From Candidatus Stahliibacteriota bacterium (GTDB lineage: Bacteria > Hydrothermota > Tepidihabitantia > SM23-42): DNA of 48,867 nucleotides. The notes below the pieces were generated by a model. It was not told the DNA's origin and made no database searches. It worked only from the letters and a program-made list of their open reading frames with translations. A program made the translations under genes and the position numbers. Of the stretch, positions 1 through 9,111 are shown piece by piece; within the stretch, counting starts at the first letter, position 1, and each line of letters starts with the position of its first letter. The stretch spans positions 1-48,867 of the forward strand of contig JAUVZL010000014.1 of NCBI GenBank assembly GCA_030602565.1, written 5' to 3'.

Positions 1-741
1 ACATTCATACTTGAAGGTATGCCAATAAAATTTGAAGCTGGGCAGTTTGCTGAACTGACTGTACCAGGAGTTGGTGAGGCACCGTTTACACCATCATCTT
101 CGCCCTATGCAAAGGATATGGAATTCACGATTATGAAAATTGGTAGGGTTACGAATGCTCTGTTTGAGCTGAAACAAGGGGATATTGTTGGTGTCAGAGG
201 TCCATTTGGAAAACCTTATCCATTAGATGATTTTGAAGGAAAAGAGATCTATATTGTCGGCGGTGGTGTAGGTTTTGCACCGCTTCGTTCTCTATTCTTG
301 GCTCTGTTGCATAATATTAATAAGTATAAGAAGATCTATATACGTTATGGTGCACGTACACCAGACGACATAGTCTATAGAAGATTAATCCCGGATTGGC
401 AGAAGATCAAGAATGTTGACATCCTTCTGACTGTTGATGTCGGTGATGAATCATGGCAGCACACAGTAGGGGTGGTGACCGTACTCCTCGATGAAATTCC
501 GGTGAATGTAAAAAACTCGCCTACTATTGTATGTGGACCGCCAATTATGTTGAAGTTCGTAACCCAACGACTTGTTGAGGTGGGTTTTGAGCACAGGAAT
601 ATATATCTATCCATGGAGAGTAATATGTCTTGTGGTATTGGCAAATGCAATCACTGTCGAGTGGGAAAATTCTACGTATGTAAGGACGGACCAGTTCTTA
701 CCTGGGATGATGTGAAGGATATTGAGGAGCCTTTTTTATGA
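1..741 (+). CDS. FAD/NAD(P)-binding oxidoreductase subunit, 5' truncated (AsrB/HydG/FlxA family)
   Basis: The reading frame is open from base 1, and the residues before the first ATG (base 19) align with the paralogue at 31041-31988, so the gene begins outside the window; 246 residues are visible. It has a ferredoxin-reductase-like FAD domain (GQFAEL, SSSPYA), an NAD-binding segment (IVGGGVGFAPLRS) and a C-terminal [2Fe-2S] motif CGIGKCNHC followed by a fourth Cys (YVCKDG). The family transfers electrons between NAD(P)H and Fe-S subunits of sulfhydrogenases, anaerobic sulfite reductase and FlxABCD complexes. It overlaps the next gene by four bases (ATGA), so it is translationally coupled to the hydrogenase operon. 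Here it probably links NAD(P)H to the following Fe-S proteins. The family call is firm; the partner is inferred. Confidence 0.88.
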   Translation, partial: TFILEGMPIKFEAGQFAELTVPGVGEAPFTPSSSPYAKDMEFTIMKIGRVTNALFELKQGDIVGVRGPFGKPYPLDDFEGKEIYIVGGGVGFAPLRSLFLALLHNINKYKKIYIRYGARTPDDIVYRRLIPDWQKIKNVDILLTVDVGDESWQHTVGVVTVLLDEIPVNVKNSPTIVCGPPIMLKFVTQRLVEVGFEHRNIYLSMESNMSCGIGKCNHCRVGKFYVCKDGPVLTWDDVKDIEEPFL

Positions 742-2312
742 AGAAGGTTGATCCTACATTTACCACTGTTAAAAAGACGGTATGTCCATTCTGTAGTTTT
801 GGGTGTGACCTTGGTGTGGTCTTTAATGATTTCGGTATAAAAGGGGTTGAGTATATTAAGGAAGGCAGTAGTAAAGGCAGATTGTGCCCGAGGGGAAGTG
901 CGGCTGCGTTATATCTAAATCACTCAAAGCGTTTATCCATGCCCATGAAAGATGGCAAGGTGCTGGAATGGTCAAAACTTACAAAAGATTTGAAAAAAAT
1001 ATTGGACAACCCGAAAAATGTTGCTGTTACATTTGATAGAAATCTCACTATAGAAGAATATGAATCAATAATAAGTTTTTGTGATAAAACAGGTATAAAG
1101 AATATTGCCTCTACCTATTTTGAACCTGAAAGATTTTTAAAGAAATTTTTAAATAAACCTTTTTCACTTGATGAAATTGAGAATGCCAAGATGATTATTG
1201 TTCTGGGCGATCTGTTTAATCAGGCGCCCATAATTTCTAAGGCGCTCATCAATTGGAAATTACGTGACCGGGAAAATAGGTTGGTCGTAATTGATACGAT
1301 CAACTCGCATACAGCTGGTTTTGCAAGCGATTTCTTGAAATGCAAGGTTGGCACTGAGCCTTTTTTACTGTTCAGCCTTGCCCAGGAAAATATAGGAAAT
1401 ATTGATATTCCTGCAATTACTGGTATCCCTGGATCAAAAATTACAGAGATTTCAAAAAGTTATAAACAAGCTAAAAATGGTCTTATCCTTGTAAGTTTAC
1501 CTTTTGCACATACATATGATCCTCTGCTTTTGACTCAAGGGCTTGCTAAATTAAATACATTTAGTGGAAAAAAGGTTGTTCCGCTCGTTGAATTTGCAGG
1601 ATTTGAGGGTAATCAATACTTTGGCTCGATTGTGAATTTGGTCAAAAAGAAGAAGATTAAACATTTGATCAATTTTGGTGAATTGTTTCCTTTTTATTAT
1701 CCCCAAGTTTTAAAGAATCTAAAGGCATTAAATATATATTCTACTTCGACGATAAAATATAATGAGTGTACTACAATTCCTGCAGCGTTAAATCTTGAAA
1801 AAGAAGGCACAATACTTACCAACTTTGGTAAAAAGAGATTGGGCGGTAATATCAAATCGTCGAGTGGTGCTAAAACTATTAGTGAAATACTTTCACTACT
1901 TCAGGAGGTTTCTGGTAAAGTTAAACGATTAAACGTGCCGGAGTTTAAGATTGACATTAACGAGAGAGTTAAAAAACTTGTTGAAAAATGCGCATCACCA
2001 AAAAAGAAAAAGGTTTTTAAGTTGATTGGTGAGAAAATTGCCTATAATTTCCTTGGATTTTTTGAGCAGGAGATATTAAAGTTGAATCCCCATGATGCTA
2101 AGAAATTGGGTATTAAACAAAATGATATCATATCTATTAAATCAAAGCATGGAAGTGTTGATCTTGCTGCAAAATTGACAAAGGATGTGGAGAATGGCAT
2201 TGTTTCAATACCAGCAGAAACACCAGAAGTGAAAGGCCTTTTCGATTTTGAGATCGATAATAACATTGTTAATTTTATTCCAACTGAGGTGGAGATATGG
2301 CGAAAAGGATAG
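738..2312 (+). CDS. NuoG/formate-dehydrogenase-like molybdopterin-fold protein, probably non-catalytic
   Basis: This 524-residue protein starts with a molybdopterin-oxidoreductase [4Fe-4S] domain (CPFCSFGC, then GRLCPRG), followed by a Rossmann-like middle (MIIVLGDLFNQ, RLVVIDT) and a C-terminal dinucleotide-binding beta-barrel (LNPHDAKKLGI, NDIISI). It is shorter than catalytic formate dehydrogenases (about 700-900 residues). I found no Cys or selenocysteine at a recognisable metal-ligand position and no in-frame TGA. It may therefore be an electron-transfer scaffold like NuoG, or bind a cofactor without formate activity. Its place between the FAD/NAD subunit and a polyferredoxin suggests a soluble arm carrying electrons to or from the hydrogenase. 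A divergent formate dehydrogenase or FwdB-like protein is the alternative. Confidence 0.75.
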   Translation: MKKVDPTFTTVKKTVCPFCSFGCDLGVVFNDFGIKGVEYIKEGSSKGRLCPRGSAAALYLNHSKRLSMPMKDGKVLEWSKLTKDLKKILDNPKNVAVTFDRNLTIEEYESIISFCDKTGIKNIASTYFEPERFLKKFLNKPFSLDEIENAKMIIVLGDLFNQAPIISKALINWKLRDRENRLVVIDTINSHTAGFASDFLKCKVGTEPFLLFSLAQENIGNIDIPAITGIPGSKITEISKSYKQAKNGLILVSLPFAHTYDPLLLTQGLAKLNTFSGKKVVPLVEFAGFEGNQYFGSIVNLVKKKKIKHLINFGELFPFYYPQVLKNLKALNIYSTSTIKYNECTTIPAALNLEKEGTILTNFGKKRLGGNIKSSSGAKTISEILSLLQEVSGKVKRLNVPEFKIDINERVKKLVEKCASPKKKKVFKLIGEKIAYNFLGFFEQEILKLNPHDAKKLGIKQNDIISIKSKHGSVDLAAKLTKDVENGIVSIPAETPEVKGLFDFEIDNNIVNFIPTEVEIWRKG

Positions 2313-2767
2313 TTTTAGACCTTGATTTATGTTGTGGTTGTCGGTCCTGTGAGGCGGCTTGTAAAGCAGCTCACAAAGGTGAAGCATGCATCAGGCACGG
2401 TGATATTGTCGGTGAGGCGTATCTACCACTTGCGTGCAAACATTGTAAAGACCCTTTGTGCCTTGCAGCCTGCCCTGTTGACGCGATAAAAAGGGATGAG
2501 GAGACCGGTTTGGTGATAAGATCTTCACTTATTTGTATTGGTTGTAAGAGTTGTGCATATGCCTGTCCATTCGGTGTTATTGATGCGCCACTCATCAGGC
2601 ACGTTTCTCAAAAATGTAATTTATGTAATGATCGAGAAGATGGCCCTCGATGTGTAGCAGCATGTTCTTCTGGAGCTCTTCAGTTCTTAAGGGACGAAGA
2701 TATTGAAAAGCATGAGATTGGTAGGAGAATGGTTTCCAAAAATGCATTTTTCAGGAGAAACGTATGA
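2297..2767 (+). CDS. Polyferredoxin electron-transfer subunit (HycB/CooF-like)
   Basis: The 156-residue protein is rich in Cys: CCGCRSCEAAC, CKHCKDPLCLAACP, CIGCKSCAYACP and CNLCNDREDGPRCVAAC. These can bind four [4Fe-4S] clusters in the pattern of the HycB, CooF and DmsB families. It overlaps the preceding gene by 16 bases and the following one by four, so it is made with the hydrogenase. It probably wires the NuoG-like subunit to the membrane hydrogenase. No signal peptide is seen, so it should sit on the cytoplasmic side. Confidence 0.9.
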   Translation: MAKRIVLDLDLCCGCRSCEAACKAAHKGEACIRHGDIVGEAYLPLACKHCKDPLCLAACPVDAIKRDEETGLVIRSSLICIGCKSCAYACPFGVIDAPLIRHVSQKCNLCNDREDGPRCVAACSSGALQFLRDEDIEKHEIGRRMVSKNAFFRRNV

Positions 2768-3684
2768 ATATAGTGAGGATTATTTTTTCATATATTATTT
2801 TTCCTGGTTTTGTTTTCACTGCAGTGGTTGGTCTTTTCCTGACCTGGATTGACCGTAAAGTCACAGCACGAATTCATTGGAGAGTTGGTCCACCTTGGTT
2901 CCAACCCTATGCAGATTTTTTAAAGTTATTATTAAAGGAGACAATGATCCCAGAGGGCAGTTCGAAAACACTATTTCTTTTAGGTCCACTTCTTGGTCTT
3001 GTAGGAATGTCAATTTTTGCGGTGATGCTGTTTAACATGAATTTCAATCCATCAGGTTCATTTGTTGGGGATTTGATTGTTATCATATATCTTCTTGCTT
3101 TACCTCCAATCGGTATTATTATTGGTGGCTCTGCTTCTAAAAATCCTCTGGCAAGTGTTGGTGCATCAAGAGAGATGACCCTGTATTTTGCCTATGAATT
3201 ACCATTTCTGATTGCATTAACGAGTATTATATTAAAGGCAGGGGGGAGTATTAAATTCGGCGAAATTATTCTTGCCCAGCAAGCAGAAGGCCCATTTTTA
3301 TATTCAATCTCTGGAGTGATTGCTGCGGTGGTTATATTTTTGTCTATTCAGGCAAAATTGAGTTTTATACCGTTTGATATTCCTGAGGCAGAGCAGGAGA
3401 TAATGGCAGGACCATATATTGAATATTCAGGTGTTGCTTTGGCTATATATAAAATGACCAGGGCAATGATGCTTTTCCTCTTGCCGCTATTTTTGATCTC
3501 AGTATTATGGGGTGGTTTTGCCAACTGGTGGGCAATTTTAAAATTGTTATTAATAATAGTGCTAATTATCCTTGTAAAAAATACTAATCCAAGACTGCGA
3601 ATTGACCAGGCATTAAAGTTCTTCTGGGTAGGTATTGGTACATTATCAACTATTGGGTTGATTTTAGCATTTTATGGGTTGTAG
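2764..3684 (+). CDS. mbhM: Membrane anchor of group 4 [NiFe]-hydrogenase (NuoH/EchB/MbhM family)
   Basis: The 306-residue, very hydrophobic protein has about eight membrane segments. It shows family landmarks: an early basic cytoplasmic loop (DRKVTARIHWRVGPPW), SREMTLYFAYELPF, and FIPFDIPEAEQEIMAGPYIE, the conserved acidic loop near the quinone or proton entry in complex I. It forms the joint between the peripheral hydrogenase arm and the antiporter-like membrane arm. It starts inside the stop of the polyferredoxin (ATGA) and is followed by the small subunit. Family assignment is secure; mbhM is used by analogy with the Thermococcales Mbh complex. Confidence 0.93.
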   Translation: MNIVRIIFSYIIFPGFVFTAVVGLFLTWIDRKVTARIHWRVGPPWFQPYADFLKLLLKETMIPEGSSKTLFLLGPLLGLVGMSIFAVMLFNMNFNPSGSFVGDLIVIIYLLALPPIGIIIGGSASKNPLASVGASREMTLYFAYELPFLIALTSIILKAGGSIKFGEIILAQQAEGPFLYSISGVIAAVVIFLSIQAKLSFIPFDIPEAEQEIMAGPYIEYSGVALAIYKMTRAMMLFLLPLFLISVLWGGFANWWAILKLLLIIVLIILVKNTNPRLRIDQALKFFWVGIGTLSTIGLILAFYGL

Positions 3685-3695
3685 AGGAGAAGAAT

Positions 3696-4112
3696 ATGGG
3701 AAATGCTAAACTTTGGGGACTAAAAAAATCACCTTGGGTTTTTCACCTTGCCGCGGCGCCGTGTAATAATTGTGATATTGAAATATTGGACCTGATTGCT
3801 CCACGCTGGGATGTTGAACGTTTTGGTATTGTTCTTATCGGTTCGCCAAGACATGCTGATGCTTTGTTAGTGACCGGTGTTATAAACCGTAAAACTTTAC
3901 CACGGGTCTTGAGGGTTTATGAACAAACACCAAAGCCATGTCTTGTTATTGCTATTGGCGCATGCGCTTGTTCCCCGAATATATTTACGCCTTCATATAA
4001 CGTAGTAGGTCCTTATGATAAGCACATGCCGGTTGATGTTTATATACCTGGATGTCCACCAAAGCCTGAGACAATGATTATGGGGATAATTAAAGCATTA
4101 AAGAGGTTATGA
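3696..4112 (+). CDS. mbhJ: Group 4 [NiFe]-hydrogenase small subunit (NuoB/EchC/MbhJ family)
   Basis: The 138-residue protein holds the proximal-cluster ligands PCNNC, GACAC and PGCPPKP. The first pair is CxxC as in hydrogenases, not the adjacent Cys pair of complex I NuoB. It passes electrons between the active site in the large subunit and the NuoI-like ferredoxin. A strong GAGGAGAAG ribosome site lies just before ATG 3696. It sits between the membrane anchor and the NuoC-like subunit, as expected for a group 4 hydrogenase. Confidence 0.94.
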   Translation: MGNAKLWGLKKSPWVFHLAAAPCNNCDIEILDLIAPRWDVERFGIVLIGSPRHADALLVTGVINRKTLPRVLRVYEQTPKPCLVIAIGACACSPNIFTPSYNVVGPYDKHMPVDVYIPGCPPKPETMIMGIIKALKRL

Positions 4113-4600
4113 TGAAAAAAGAATATTCAAAAAAGATTTTGGATGAAATCAGTGCAAAATTTCCAGAGGTTATAATAAAGATTCATTCGCCCCGCAGAAC
4201 CTATATGACTATTTCAAGGGAAAAGGTATACGATTTTGTAGAATTTTTATATAAGGAAAAAGGTTTCAGATTTTCAATTGCCACTGGTATTGACACTCGC
4301 GATGGTATTGAGATTATTTATCATTTTTCTCATGACGAGGCAGGAACCTATTATAATATAAAAGTATTAGTGCCAAAGGATGATTTAAAAATAAAGAGTA
4401 TGACTACGCTTTTGCCAGCGACTGACTGGATTGAAAGAGAGATTCACGAATTATTAGGTGTTGATTTTGTCGGGCATCCTAATCTTGTGCCACTATTAAC
4501 TGCTGAAACCTGGCCTGCTGACCTGTGTCCTTTGCGTCGCGATTATGCTGACGAACATAAGAATATTAAAATTAAGAAGAAACTTTGGGAGGCATCTTGA
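4109..4600 (+). CDS. mbhK: Hydrogenase NuoC-like subunit (MbhK/EchD family)
   Basis: This 163-residue protein matches the 30-kDa complex I subunit: after a variable N-terminus comes the hallmark EREIHELLGVDFVGHPN and then PLRRDY near the C-terminus. It is a structural subunit that packs against the NiFe large subunit. It starts at ATG 4109 inside the previous stop (ATGATG). Its stop overlaps the likely TTG start of the large subunit. In E. coli hydrogenase 3 the NuoC- and NuoD-like parts are fused as HycE; here they are separate. Confidence 0.92.
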   Translation: MMKKEYSKKILDEISAKFPEVIIKIHSPRRTYMTISREKVYDFVEFLYKEKGFRFSIATGIDTRDGIEIIYHFSHDEAGTYYNIKVLVPKDDLKIKSMTTLLPATDWIEREIHELLGVDFVGHPNLVPLLTAETWPADLCPLRRDYADEHKNIKIKKKLWEAS

Positions 4601-5772
4601 GAAGAATAGTTCCAATTGGTCCATATCACCCATTACAAGAAGAACCTGAGTTTTTCAAATTGATTGTTGAAGGTGAAAAGGTTGTTGATTTAGAAATTAA
4701 TATTGGCTATAATCATCGCGGGCACGAATTTATCTCGCAGACATTAACTTGGGATCAAGTTTCATTTTTGGTTGAAAGAATTTGTGGAATCTGCTCAGAT
4801 TCCCACCCCTATGCCTATGTTTTGGCAGTTGAGGACATTGTCCATATAACTGCACCGCCGCGTGCTCAGTATATAAGGACAATAATTGGCGAGTTAGAAC
4901 GGATTCATTCCCATTATCTGTGGCTTGGTTTGGCAGGTCATTTTATTGGATATAATACGGTATGGATGTGGGTATGGCGTTATCGTGAACCTTTGCTTGA
5001 TTTATTTGAATTAATAATGGGAAATCGTAACCATTATGCGATAAATAAGATTGGCGGGGCACGAAGAGACATACTGCCAGAGGACTATCCAAAGATAGAG
5101 AAATATCTCGATTTGCTTGAAAAAAAGAATACCATGTTTACAAATGCGATATTAGATGATCCTGTAATAAGGGCGAGGCTTGAAAATGTTGGTGTATTGA
5201 CAAAAGAAGATGCCATTGCCTATGCGGTAACTGGTCCTACAGCGCGCGGCTCGGGCTATGCTTGTGATGTACGAAAGGATGATCCATATGATGCTTATGA
5301 TAAAGTTGACTGGAATATGGTAGTCTTTCCTGAAGGTGATGTTTTAGCAAAAGCAAAGGTCAGGTTGATTGAGTGTCATGAATCTATCAAGATTGTGAGG
5401 CAGTGTTTAAAAGATATGCCCGACGGTCCAATAGAGACAAGGGTAGATGAAATTCCACCTGGTGAGGGTATTGGTAGGCATGAGGCGCCGCGTGGCGAGG
5501 TTTTCCATTATGTGCGCTCTGATGGGTCAAACATGCCGGTAAGGCATAAGGTGAGGGCACCGAGTTATATGAATATTGCTTCAAATGTTGTTGCAGTAAG
5601 AGGTTATTCTATTGCTGATGCTGCGCTGGTTTTAGCCGCGGTTGATCCGTGTTACTGTTGTACAGAGAGAACTTTCGTGTATGAAAATGGAAAAAAGAAA
5701 TATTCTGGGCAGGACCTATTAAGGCTCTCTTGGAAAAAGACCGAAGACATTAAAAGGAGATATAAGAAATGA
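4597..5772 (+). CDS. mbhL: Group 4 [NiFe]-hydrogenase large (catalytic) subunit (NuoD/MbhL/EchE family)
   Basis: The 391-residue protein has both nickel-binding pairs: ERICGICSDSH near residue 65 and DPCYCCTER near residue 350. All four cysteines are present, so this is an active-site hydrogenase subunit and not complex I NuoD, which lacks them. About 33 residues follow CTER, the usual place where an endopeptidase trims the precursor after the Arg. I chose TTG 4597: it overlaps the previous stop as TTGA and has GGAGG four bases upstream. A TTG at 4585 is possible but would put that GGAGG inside the gene. No hyp maturation or endopeptidase gene is in the window. Confidence 0.94.
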   Translation: MRRIVPIGPYHPLQEEPEFFKLIVEGEKVVDLEINIGYNHRGHEFISQTLTWDQVSFLVERICGICSDSHPYAYVLAVEDIVHITAPPRAQYIRTIIGELERIHSHYLWLGLAGHFIGYNTVWMWVWRYREPLLDLFELIMGNRNHYAINKIGGARRDILPEDYPKIEKYLDLLEKKNTMFTNAILDDPVIRARLENVGVLTKEDAIAYAVTGPTARGSGYACDVRKDDPYDAYDKVDWNMVVFPEGDVLAKAKVRLIECHESIKIVRQCLKDMPDGPIETRVDEIPPGEGIGRHEAPRGEVFHYVRSDGSNMPVRHKVRAPSYMNIASNVVAVRGYSIADAALVLAAVDPCYCCTERTFVYENGKKKYSGQDLLRLSWKKTEDIKRRYKK

Positions 5773-5794
5773 GAAGGCAATTAGAGGTAAAAAA

Positions 5795-6997
5795 ATGATA
5801 GGACTTGACTTTTTCTTGGATCGATTTGGTGTCTTCCTTAGTGTTTTATTTGTATTTATCGGTTTAATGTCTTTTATCTATGCACTTGCAACAATAAAGC
5901 AGAAGGGACATAGATTAGAATTTTATCTTATGCTACTTCTGATCGTTGGCTCAGGAGTAGGAGTGGCACTTTCATATAACCTTTTACTCATGTTTATCCT
6001 CTGGGAGATTTCAACCTTTGCTATATGGCGAGCAGTAGGTTTTTACAGAAAAGAAGAAAATATTTATGCGGCAAACTTTACCTTTCTTATAAACTTCGCT
6101 GCGGCCGCCATTATGCTCGTAGGTTTAGTAATGCTCTATCTTGATAATGGAACCTTTAATTTCTTTGAGATCAAAATTTATAATGATCTTGCTGCAGTAC
6201 TCATCCTGATCGGTATTCTTGCAAAATCAGTAACCATTCCCCTTCATATCTGGCTTGTACCAGCATATAAATCAATACCTGCATCAATTGGCGGCTGTCT
6301 TGCGGGAGTGGCTGAAAACATTGGTGTTATTTTATTCTTGAGACTTTTTACGACTGGCAATTATTTTGCTCCGGAATTTTTTAATACTGTTGCCTGGCTG
6401 GCGATTGCCTCCTGCATCATAGGAGGGGGTGCTGCACTTATTTCGAACGATCTCAGGGATTTTCTTGCATTCTCGACGATAAGTCAAATAGGTTTTATCC
6501 TATTGGGATTTGCGGTGGGTGGCACCTATGGAATAATCGGAGGTATGTTATATATTCTTGCCCATGGACTTGCAAAAGCAGGACTCTTCTATGGGGTTGG
6601 TCTGATCGAAGATGCGACTGGCAAAAGTGACCTGAATGCGATAGGTGGCATGCTGAAATGGTCGCCGGTTTTGGGTGTCTCGATGGCATTCCTGGCTGGT
6701 TCTATTGTTGGATTTTTCCCATTGGTTGGATTCTGGTCAAAATTAGCGGTGATTATTGGCGCAGTCAGTAACTCCGCGTACTTTGGCATTGGTGCGATTG
6801 TCGCTGCTCTTTTCACCCTGCTCTACAATCTCAGATTTTATACCAAATTATTCTTTGGTCAGAATACCGGGAAGGTCAAGAGTTTAAGCTATGTTGGCTT
6901 GACTGTCGTTTTTATCCTCGCGCTCCTTTCATTACTTTTTGGCATTTTCATTTATCAACCGGTGGATTATCTAACCGCTAATGGAGGGCTTTTGTGA
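5795..6997 (+). CDS. Antiporter-like membrane subunit (NuoN/MrpD family), short form
   Basis: The 400-residue hydrophobic protein has the proton-translocating antiporter core: an early membrane glutamate (MFILWEISTFA), the lysine helix ILAKSVTIPLHIWLVPAY, and LAFSTISQIGFILLGFAVGG with ILAHGLAKAGLFY. It is about 100 residues shorter than a usual NuoM/N. It lies directly after the hydrogenase large subunit and its stop overlaps the next antiporter gene. It probably forms one ion channel of the membrane arm. Whether H+ or Na+ is moved cannot be read from the sequence. Confidence 0.88.
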   Translation: MIGLDFFLDRFGVFLSVLFVFIGLMSFIYALATIKQKGHRLEFYLMLLLIVGSGVGVALSYNLLLMFILWEISTFAIWRAVGFYRKEENIYAANFTFLINFAAAAIMLVGLVMLYLDNGTFNFFEIKIYNDLAAVLILIGILAKSVTIPLHIWLVPAYKSIPASIGGCLAGVAENIGVILFLRLFTTGNYFAPEFFNTVAWLAIASCIIGGGAALISNDLRDFLAFSTISQIGFILLGFAVGGTYGIIGGMLYILAHGLAKAGLFYGVGLIEDATGKSDLNAIGGMLKWSPVLGVSMAFLAGSIVGFFPLVGFWSKLAVIIGAVSNSAYFGIGAIVAALFTLLYNLRFYTKLFFGQNTGKVKSLSYVGLTVVFILALLSLLFGIFIYQPVDYLTANGGLL

Positions 6998-8919
6998 TGA
7001 GTATTACTATATTGGGTGTTGAATTTGAGATTTATTATCTTATTTTGCTGCTACCAGTAGTATGCGGTTTGCTTGGTTATCTTATCAATCGTCTGCGTTC
7101 TGAATTCAACTTCCTTGGTTTTATTCTGACATTGTTTTTTACGATTAAGATCTTTATTGCCACAAGAACTGGCGTGATTACCGAAATACCGACAACCATG
7201 TTTGGCATTGACTTCAGATTTTATATGGATAGTCTTGCAGGATTCATCCTTCTGTTTAACGCAATATTCGCTTTCTTGGTGTGGCTATACTGCCTGAAGT
7301 CAATGTCTAAAAAACCGGGAGAAAGAGTATACCACCTGTATATTGCCCTTACATTAGCAGCCGCCAATGGTGTGGTGATTACCGGGAATCTCATTTTTCT
7401 TTTGATCTTCTGGAACGTCCTTGTTTTTACGCTCTACGGTATTCTGCTTGTAGGTAAGAAGGACAGCTCTTTTGCGGCACGAAAAGCAGTTACGATTATC
7501 GGCGTATCAGATTTCCTTATGATGCTCGGGATCGTAATATTGTTTGTCAAGGTTGGCAATATAAATATCCCGGCAGATCCAAAGCTCTTACTCAATGGTC
7601 CCTGGATGATCACTGCATATATCCTTATAATGATCGGTGCTATTGCCAAAGCTGGAGCAATACCTCTACACACCTGGATACCTGAAGCAGCAAAGGTCGT
7701 ACCGGCTTCGACTATGGCTTTTATACCGGCAAGTCTTGATAAATTAATCGGTATATACCTTTTGGTAAGGATATCTTATTTCTTTTTTGACATAACTGGT
7801 TCAGTTCACCTCAGAATTTTACTAATGATCATTGGCTCGGTGACAATCATCGCGGCAGTAGCAATGGCTATGATTCAGAAAGAGGCGATGAGGTTACTTT
7901 CATTCCATGCGGTATCCCAGGTTGGTTATATGGTTTTAGGCATTGGAACTGGCATACCCATCGGCATTGCTGGTGGTCTTTTCCATATGCTCAATCATTC
8001 TATATATAAAGCGTGTCTCTTTTTATCGGCGGGTTCTGTTGAATACCGGGCGAGAACAACCGATCTCGATCGTTTGGGTGGCTTGGCTACAAAGATGCCA
8101 ATAACCCTGTTTACATTTCTCATTGCTGCGTTCGCTATTTCAGGAGTACCTCCCTTAAACGGATTTTTTTCAAAATGGATGGTTTATCAAGGAATTATTG
8201 AATTTGGCAAGGTGTCAAATCTCTGGCCGATATTTTTAATTGCAGCAATGTTTGGAAGTATCTTAACTCTTGCTTCATTCTTGAAAATAACCCATTCATT
8301 ATTTTTGGGTGAAAGACCAAAAGAACTCAATAAGGTGAGGGAAGCCCGATTTGAAATGGTGGTGCCAGCACTCATTCTTGCTTTGTTGTGTATTATTTTT
8401 GGTGTATTTGCCTATAAGGTGCCGCTACGCCATCTTATCTATTCTGCACTTCCTTTCAGCATTGTGGAGAGCGGATTCTGGATGCCCAGTTTGGCGACGG
8501 TGCTGATTATTATTGGAATACTTGTTGGACTGATTATCTTCTTATTTGGAACAGCGGCAAAGCCAAGGCGCAGCCGGGTTTTTATTGGTGGTGAGATATT
8601 GGATGAAGAGGCGGCGCGCATAACGGGTCCTAATTTCTATTCTTCAGTAAATGAATTAGGCATGCTGAAAAAAACATTTGAATTCGGCGAGGGTGGTGCT
8701 TTTGATTTTTACAATCATTTCCTCGGAATAATGCGCGGGTTGGCTGTGGTATTTAAAGATGTCATAAATTCCTTAATTGTTGCTGTTTATGAATATATAG
8801 GTAAGCTTATAAAAGCATTGGGTAGTTTGTTGTCAGCCTTACACACTGGTGAGTTATATAACTATGTCGGATGGATATTCTTGGGTGGAATTATCTTGAT
8901 GTTATTGCTGGTGCTGTGA
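6997..8919 (+). CDS. Large antiporter-like membrane subunit (NuoL/MrpA N-part/HyfB family)
   Basis: At 640 residues this is the longest antiporter-like subunit. It contains the channel lysine helix GAIAKAGAIPLHTWIPEAAK, LLSFHAVSQVGYMVLGIGTG and GGLFHMLNHSIYKACLFL. A long C-terminal part ends in a final membrane helix, possibly a lateral arm as in NuoL. Together with the MbhD/E protein at 9112 it is equivalent to a split MrpA. ATG 6997 overlaps the previous stop as TGATG, with GGAGGG upstream; a GTG at 6994 is less likely. The gap behind it holds a degraded repeat element. Confidence 0.9.
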   Translation: MSITILGVEFEIYYLILLLPVVCGLLGYLINRLRSEFNFLGFILTLFFTIKIFIATRTGVITEIPTTMFGIDFRFYMDSLAGFILLFNAIFAFLVWLYCLKSMSKKPGERVYHLYIALTLAAANGVVITGNLIFLLIFWNVLVFTLYGILLVGKKDSSFAARKAVTIIGVSDFLMMLGIVILFVKVGNINIPADPKLLLNGPWMITAYILIMIGAIAKAGAIPLHTWIPEAAKVVPASTMAFIPASLDKLIGIYLLVRISYFFFDITGSVHLRILLMIIGSVTIIAAVAMAMIQKEAMRLLSFHAVSQVGYMVLGIGTGIPIGIAGGLFHMLNHSIYKACLFLSAGSVEYRARTTDLDRLGGLATKMPITLFTFLIAAFAISGVPPLNGFFSKWMVYQGIIEFGKVSNLWPIFLIAAMFGSILTLASFLKITHSLFLGERPKELNKVREARFEMVVPALILALLCIIFGVFAYKVPLRHLIYSALPFSIVESGFWMPSLATVLIIIGILVGLIIFLFGTAAKPRRSRVFIGGEILDEEAARITGPNFYSSVNELGMLKKTFEFGEGGAFDFYNHFLGIMRGLAVVFKDVINSLIVAVYEYIGKLIKALGSLLSALHTGELYNYVGWIFLGGIILMLLLVL

Positions 8920-8923
8920 ACAT

Positions 8924-9095
8924 GGGAAAACAAGGGAGAACAAGGGCAAACAGGGGAAAAAGAAGACTAATGGGAAAGGGATATATGCGATTAATTCAAT
9001 CACTTGAAATCAAAAGAAAAGCGGAGGTAACATAATGTTTGATTTTATTCGCTTATTTACCCCTATTTATCCTTATTTATCCTTTTTTACCCTTT
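8924..9095 (+). pseudogene. Internally deleted copy of the four-helix-bundle (S23) element
   Basis: This intergenic stretch is a shortened copy of 10493-10984. It has a purine-rich left flank of GGG-A-rich units (8924-8960), a 21-codon open frame from ATG 8970 to TAA 9033-9035, and a pyrimidine-rich right flank (9051-9095). The frame encodes MGKGYM followed directly by RLIQSLEIKRKAEVT, that is, the first six and last fifteen residues of the intact protein at 10548-10922. The join falls at an ATG present on both sides in the intact copy, so a microhomology deletion removed about 100 codons in frame. The flank ends just before the ribosome site AGGGGGT of the next gene. Confidence 0.85.
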
Positions 9096-9111
9096 CTTGT
9101 AGGGGGTCTAA

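Noticed and set aside
4597-5772. Complex I (NuoD) instead of a hydrogenase
   Set aside because: Both CxxC pairs for nickel are intact, and the NuoB-like protein has CxxC rather than adjacent cysteines.
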